From: an uncultured Pseudomonadota bacterium
GTDB taxonomy: Bacteria; Pseudomonadota; Alphaproteobacteria; Rs-D84
NCBI GenBank assembly: GCA_902774305.1
Contig: CACYHY010000001.1
Span: forward strand, 1 to 51,099
Direction of reading: 5' to 3'
Length of the DNA stretch: 51,099 nucleotides
Made by a program: the position numbers and the translations under genes
Part shown: one piece after another, positions 49,174 to 51,099 of the stretch
How the letters are laid out: the number at the start of each line of letters is the position of its first letter
How positions within the stretch are numbered: position 1 is the stretch's first letter
Notes under the pieces: model-generated
The model's input: only the letters and a program-made list of their open reading frames with translations
Databases searched by the model: none
Told to the model about the DNA's origin: nothing

Positions 49174-50074
49174 GAATACTTTACCAGCCACACAAAATAC
49201 CAGTATCATTGCTGCACGCGGTGTCAGTGATGAATCGGGCTTGGCGCAGTATATACAAAGCATACAAAAATACCCAATACTATCTGCCGAAGAAGAGTAT
49301 GAATTTGCAACTCAATGGACAAAACATCACGATTCGGTTGCTGCTGAAAAATTGGTCGCCAGCCATCTGCGTCTGGTTGTATCGGTCGCTTACGATTTTA
49401 AAAATTATGGTGTGCCGGTTGCCGATTTAATTGCATCGGGAAATATGGGTTTAATGCAAGCATTACAGAAATTTGACCCAGAACGCGGGTTTCGTTTTTC
49501 TACATATGCTATGTTTTGGATTAAGGCTGAAATTTATGAAACAATTCTGAATAACTGGTCGATTGTGAAAATTGGAACATCTGCGAATCAAAAACGCGTA
49601 TTCTTTAATCTGGCACGTGCAAAGCGCGCGCTGGGGATTATGGACAACAACCTGAACAACGAACAAACAAAGCAGATTGCAGACTTTTTGAATGTGTCTG
49701 AATCCGATGTGTCGCGTATGTCCACGCGTATTGGTGCGCGTGATGTATCATTAAACGCACCAGCGCACAATGATCCAGATGCACATGATATTTTATCAAA
49801 TTTATCAGACGACAAAATCGGTATCGAAGACAGCATAGAACAACTGGAATTCAAAAAACGTGGCTATGAATTATTACGTAAACATTTAGCCGATTTATCC
49901 GAACGCGATCGTGAGATATTGACAGCACGCAGGTTATCTGAACCGGTGGCAACATTGGAATCTTTATCACAAAAATACGGCATTTCGCGCGAACGCGTAC
50001 GCCAAATAGAAGAACGCGCATATAATAAATTGCGTGAAGCAATTTTGAAAGATGCAGATGGGGGGAATAAATGA
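49157..50074 (+). CDS. rpoH: RNA polymerase heat-shock sigma factor (sigma-32)
   Basis: The 305-residue sigma factor starts at ATG 49157 (MKKQIKNTLPATQNTSIIAA); the frame is open upstream to 48902, but that part is antisense to the YfgM-like gene. Region 1.2/2 is clear (LAQYIQSIQKYPILSAEEEY, SHLRLVVSVAYDFKNYGVPV, FDPERGFRFSTYAMFWIKAE). The RpoH box QKRVFFNLARAKRALG is diagnostic. Region 4.2 ends with YGISRERVRQIEERAYNKLR. It directs chaperone and protease genes. No ribosome site precedes the start, which may be leaderless. Its stop overlaps the next start in ATGA. Confidence 0.95.
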   Translation: MKKQIKNTLPATQNTSIIAARGVSDESGLAQYIQSIQKYPILSAEEEYEFATQWTKHHDSVAAEKLVASHLRLVVSVAYDFKNYGVPVADLIASGNMGLMQALQKFDPERGFRFSTYAMFWIKAEIYETILNNWSIVKIGTSANQKRVFFNLARAKRALGIMDNNLNNEQTKQIADFLNVSESDVSRMSTRIGARDVSLNAPAHNDPDAHDILSNLSDDKIGIEDSIEQLEFKKRGYELLRKHLADLSERDREILTARRLSEPVATLESLSQKYGISRERVRQIEERAYNKLREAILKDADGGNK

Positions 50075-51090
50075 GAAAAATTGCCTTAATAACCACAATT
50101 TTAACACTCACAACAATGGAATCTGCAAATGCTTTGCAATACGCAACTGGGCGCAGTGCATTAAAATTCAACGCTATGGGAACTGCCGGTGTTTTTGAAC
50201 CAAAATTCAAAGATACTTTATTCTTGGGCGATTTTGATTTACGTCTGCAATATAATTATGCTGTTGCACGTGGTCAAACACTGGGGCTTGTTTATGATTG
50301 GGATGCCGAAGCATTGGGCAACAATGATTATTCACACGATGCATTTGCATTGTGGGAAATACGCGATGTCGGAAGATTAGAAGTTGGACTTACTGAATCT
50401 GTGGCACATAAACTGGGGGTTGGTCTGCCAGATGTAGGTGGTCTGCGTATAAATCACAAACCTTTGTTTTATAAAAAGATTTCACCACGCGGTAATGTTA
50501 TACCAGATACAAGTGTAACATCTGGTCATAATTCACCACGCGTGAATTTGGTATCTGTACCAACAAATATTGGTCAATATGGTATATCAGTGGCGGCATT
50601 TGGTGGTGATTTTGATTATTCTGTGGATGGCGGTGTTAAATTTAGATTTCCAAACGGTAAATTAAAGTCAGCTGTATCTTTGGGTGCATCATTTATGGAT
50701 AAACCGCATAAGTACAGTTCAACAACATATACCCCAGATATAACTGCGGATTGGCGCGCCCAAGGTTCAATCGGGTATAATTTACAATATAACAGTTGGA
50801 TTTGGGGAACATCTATTTTAGGAATATATGATAAAAACCCGATTGGTACAGCAGGGGATGGTATATCTGCTGGTACCGGTGTCAGTTACGATATTTTGAA
50901 TTATTCGTTGTCTTTGACATATATGTATTCACATACAGGCATTTGGCACGATGATATGAAAAAATATGTTGAGCATAATGTAATATCTTCATTCAGATAC
51001 AAATATAATGAAAATCTGGAAGTATGGACATCAATCGGACTTACCACTAAAACACCATATATATCAACGGCAATGAAGTTAGCATTTTAA
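50071..51090 (+). CDS. Outer-membrane porin-like beta-barrel protein
   Basis: A signal peptide (MRKIALITTILTLTTMESANA) precedes about 318 residues of alternating strands such as GDFDLRLQYNYAVARGQTLG, YGISVAAFGGDFDYSVDGGV and SLSLTYMYSH. The final strand TAMKLAF ends in Phe, the BAM recognition residue, so it is an outer-membrane barrel, perhaps of 14-16 strands. I recognise no named porin family. The start overlaps the rpoH stop by four bases (ATGA), so translation is coupled and the barrel should rise with sigma-32. No terminator is seen before the window ends nine bases later. Confidence 0.8.
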   Translation: MRKIALITTILTLTTMESANALQYATGRSALKFNAMGTAGVFEPKFKDTLFLGDFDLRLQYNYAVARGQTLGLVYDWDAEALGNNDYSHDAFALWEIRDVGRLEVGLTESVAHKLGVGLPDVGGLRINHKPLFYKKISPRGNVIPDTSVTSGHNSPRVNLVSVPTNIGQYGISVAAFGGDFDYSVDGGVKFRFPNGKLKSAVSLGASFMDKPHKYSSTTYTPDITADWRAQGSIGYNLQYNSWIWGTSILGIYDKNPIGTAGDGISAGTGVSYDILNYSLSLTYMYSHTGIWHDDMKKYVEHNVISSFRYKYNENLEVWTSIGLTTKTPYISTAMKLAF

Positions 51091-51099
51091 CATAAAAAA

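Noticed and set aside
1-51099. CRISPR arrays, insertion sequences or prophage genes
   Set aside because: No regular repeat-spacer pattern, transposase motif or terminal repeats were found anywhere in the window.

Overview
The window is 51 kb of AT-rich bacterial chromosome with dense, mostly operonic genes. I read it as an alphaproteobacterium, probably host-associated. The supports are: the order tRNA-Trp, secE, nusG, rplKAJL, rpoBC; a sigma-32 with an RpoH box; an olsBA pair for phosphorus-free ornithine lipids; an IHF-alpha-like protein; and a VirB8/VirB9/VirB10 secretion core. An uncultured gut or protist-associated lineage would fit, but the species cannot be named from sequence alone.

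Region by region. 1-8483 (minus strand) is a surface-polysaccharide operon: a family-2 glycosyltransferase, then rfbF, rfbG and rfbH making CDP-4-keto-3,6-dideoxyglucose, then an NAD-dependent epimerase/reductase, an HpcH/HpaI-type aldolase, a HAD phosphatase and an acetolactate-synthase-like TPP enzyme that runs off the left edge. The last four suggest a branched or chain-extended dideoxy sugar. 8791-11501 is a lone 883-residue cytoplasmic protein of unknown function behind the only consensus sigma-70 promoter I found. 11545-13887 holds small envelope genes: a membrane protein, CvpA, a tail-anchored CPHC thioredoxin-like protein and a small acetyltransferase. 13957-20803 (minus) holds an outer-membrane protein, MltB, OlsB, OlsA, an archaeal/eukaryotic-type prolyl-tRNA synthetase and L-lactate dehydrogenase.

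20902-24259 carries hemW and an M13 metallopeptidase, converging on ihfA. 24381-27181 has tRNA-Arg(CCT), a Cys-rich small membrane protein and a 749-residue exported Cys-repeat protein. 27229-28640 has an orphan mraZ and a small gene with a structured leader and two tetraloop-capped hairpins after it. 28767-41768 is the plsX, rpmF, rpoC, rpoB, rplL, rplJ, rplA, rplK, nusG, secE, tRNA-Trp block on the minus strand, with several RNA hairpins between genes.

42027-46768 (plus) is an isolated type IV secretion core: VirB8, a VirB9 carrying a C-terminal SPOR-like domain, and a VirB10 with an Ig-like domain, a Pro-Glu spacer and a Cys-rich tail. No ATPase genes are present. 46983-47683 has two small unknown genes, the second with a possible permuted NlpC/P60-like arrangement. 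47695-51090 has a short BamB-like lipoprotein with its YfgM-like partner, divergent from rpoH, which is translationally coupled to an outer-membrane protein gene. rpoH and the yfgM-bamB pair appear to have overlapping face-to-face promoters.

The main candidates for something new are the ornamented VirB8-9-10 trio, the sugar-branching module after rfbFGH, the Cys-repeat exported protein, and the leader/hairpin gene at 27843-28440. All functional calls rest on motifs read by eye; no database search was run.
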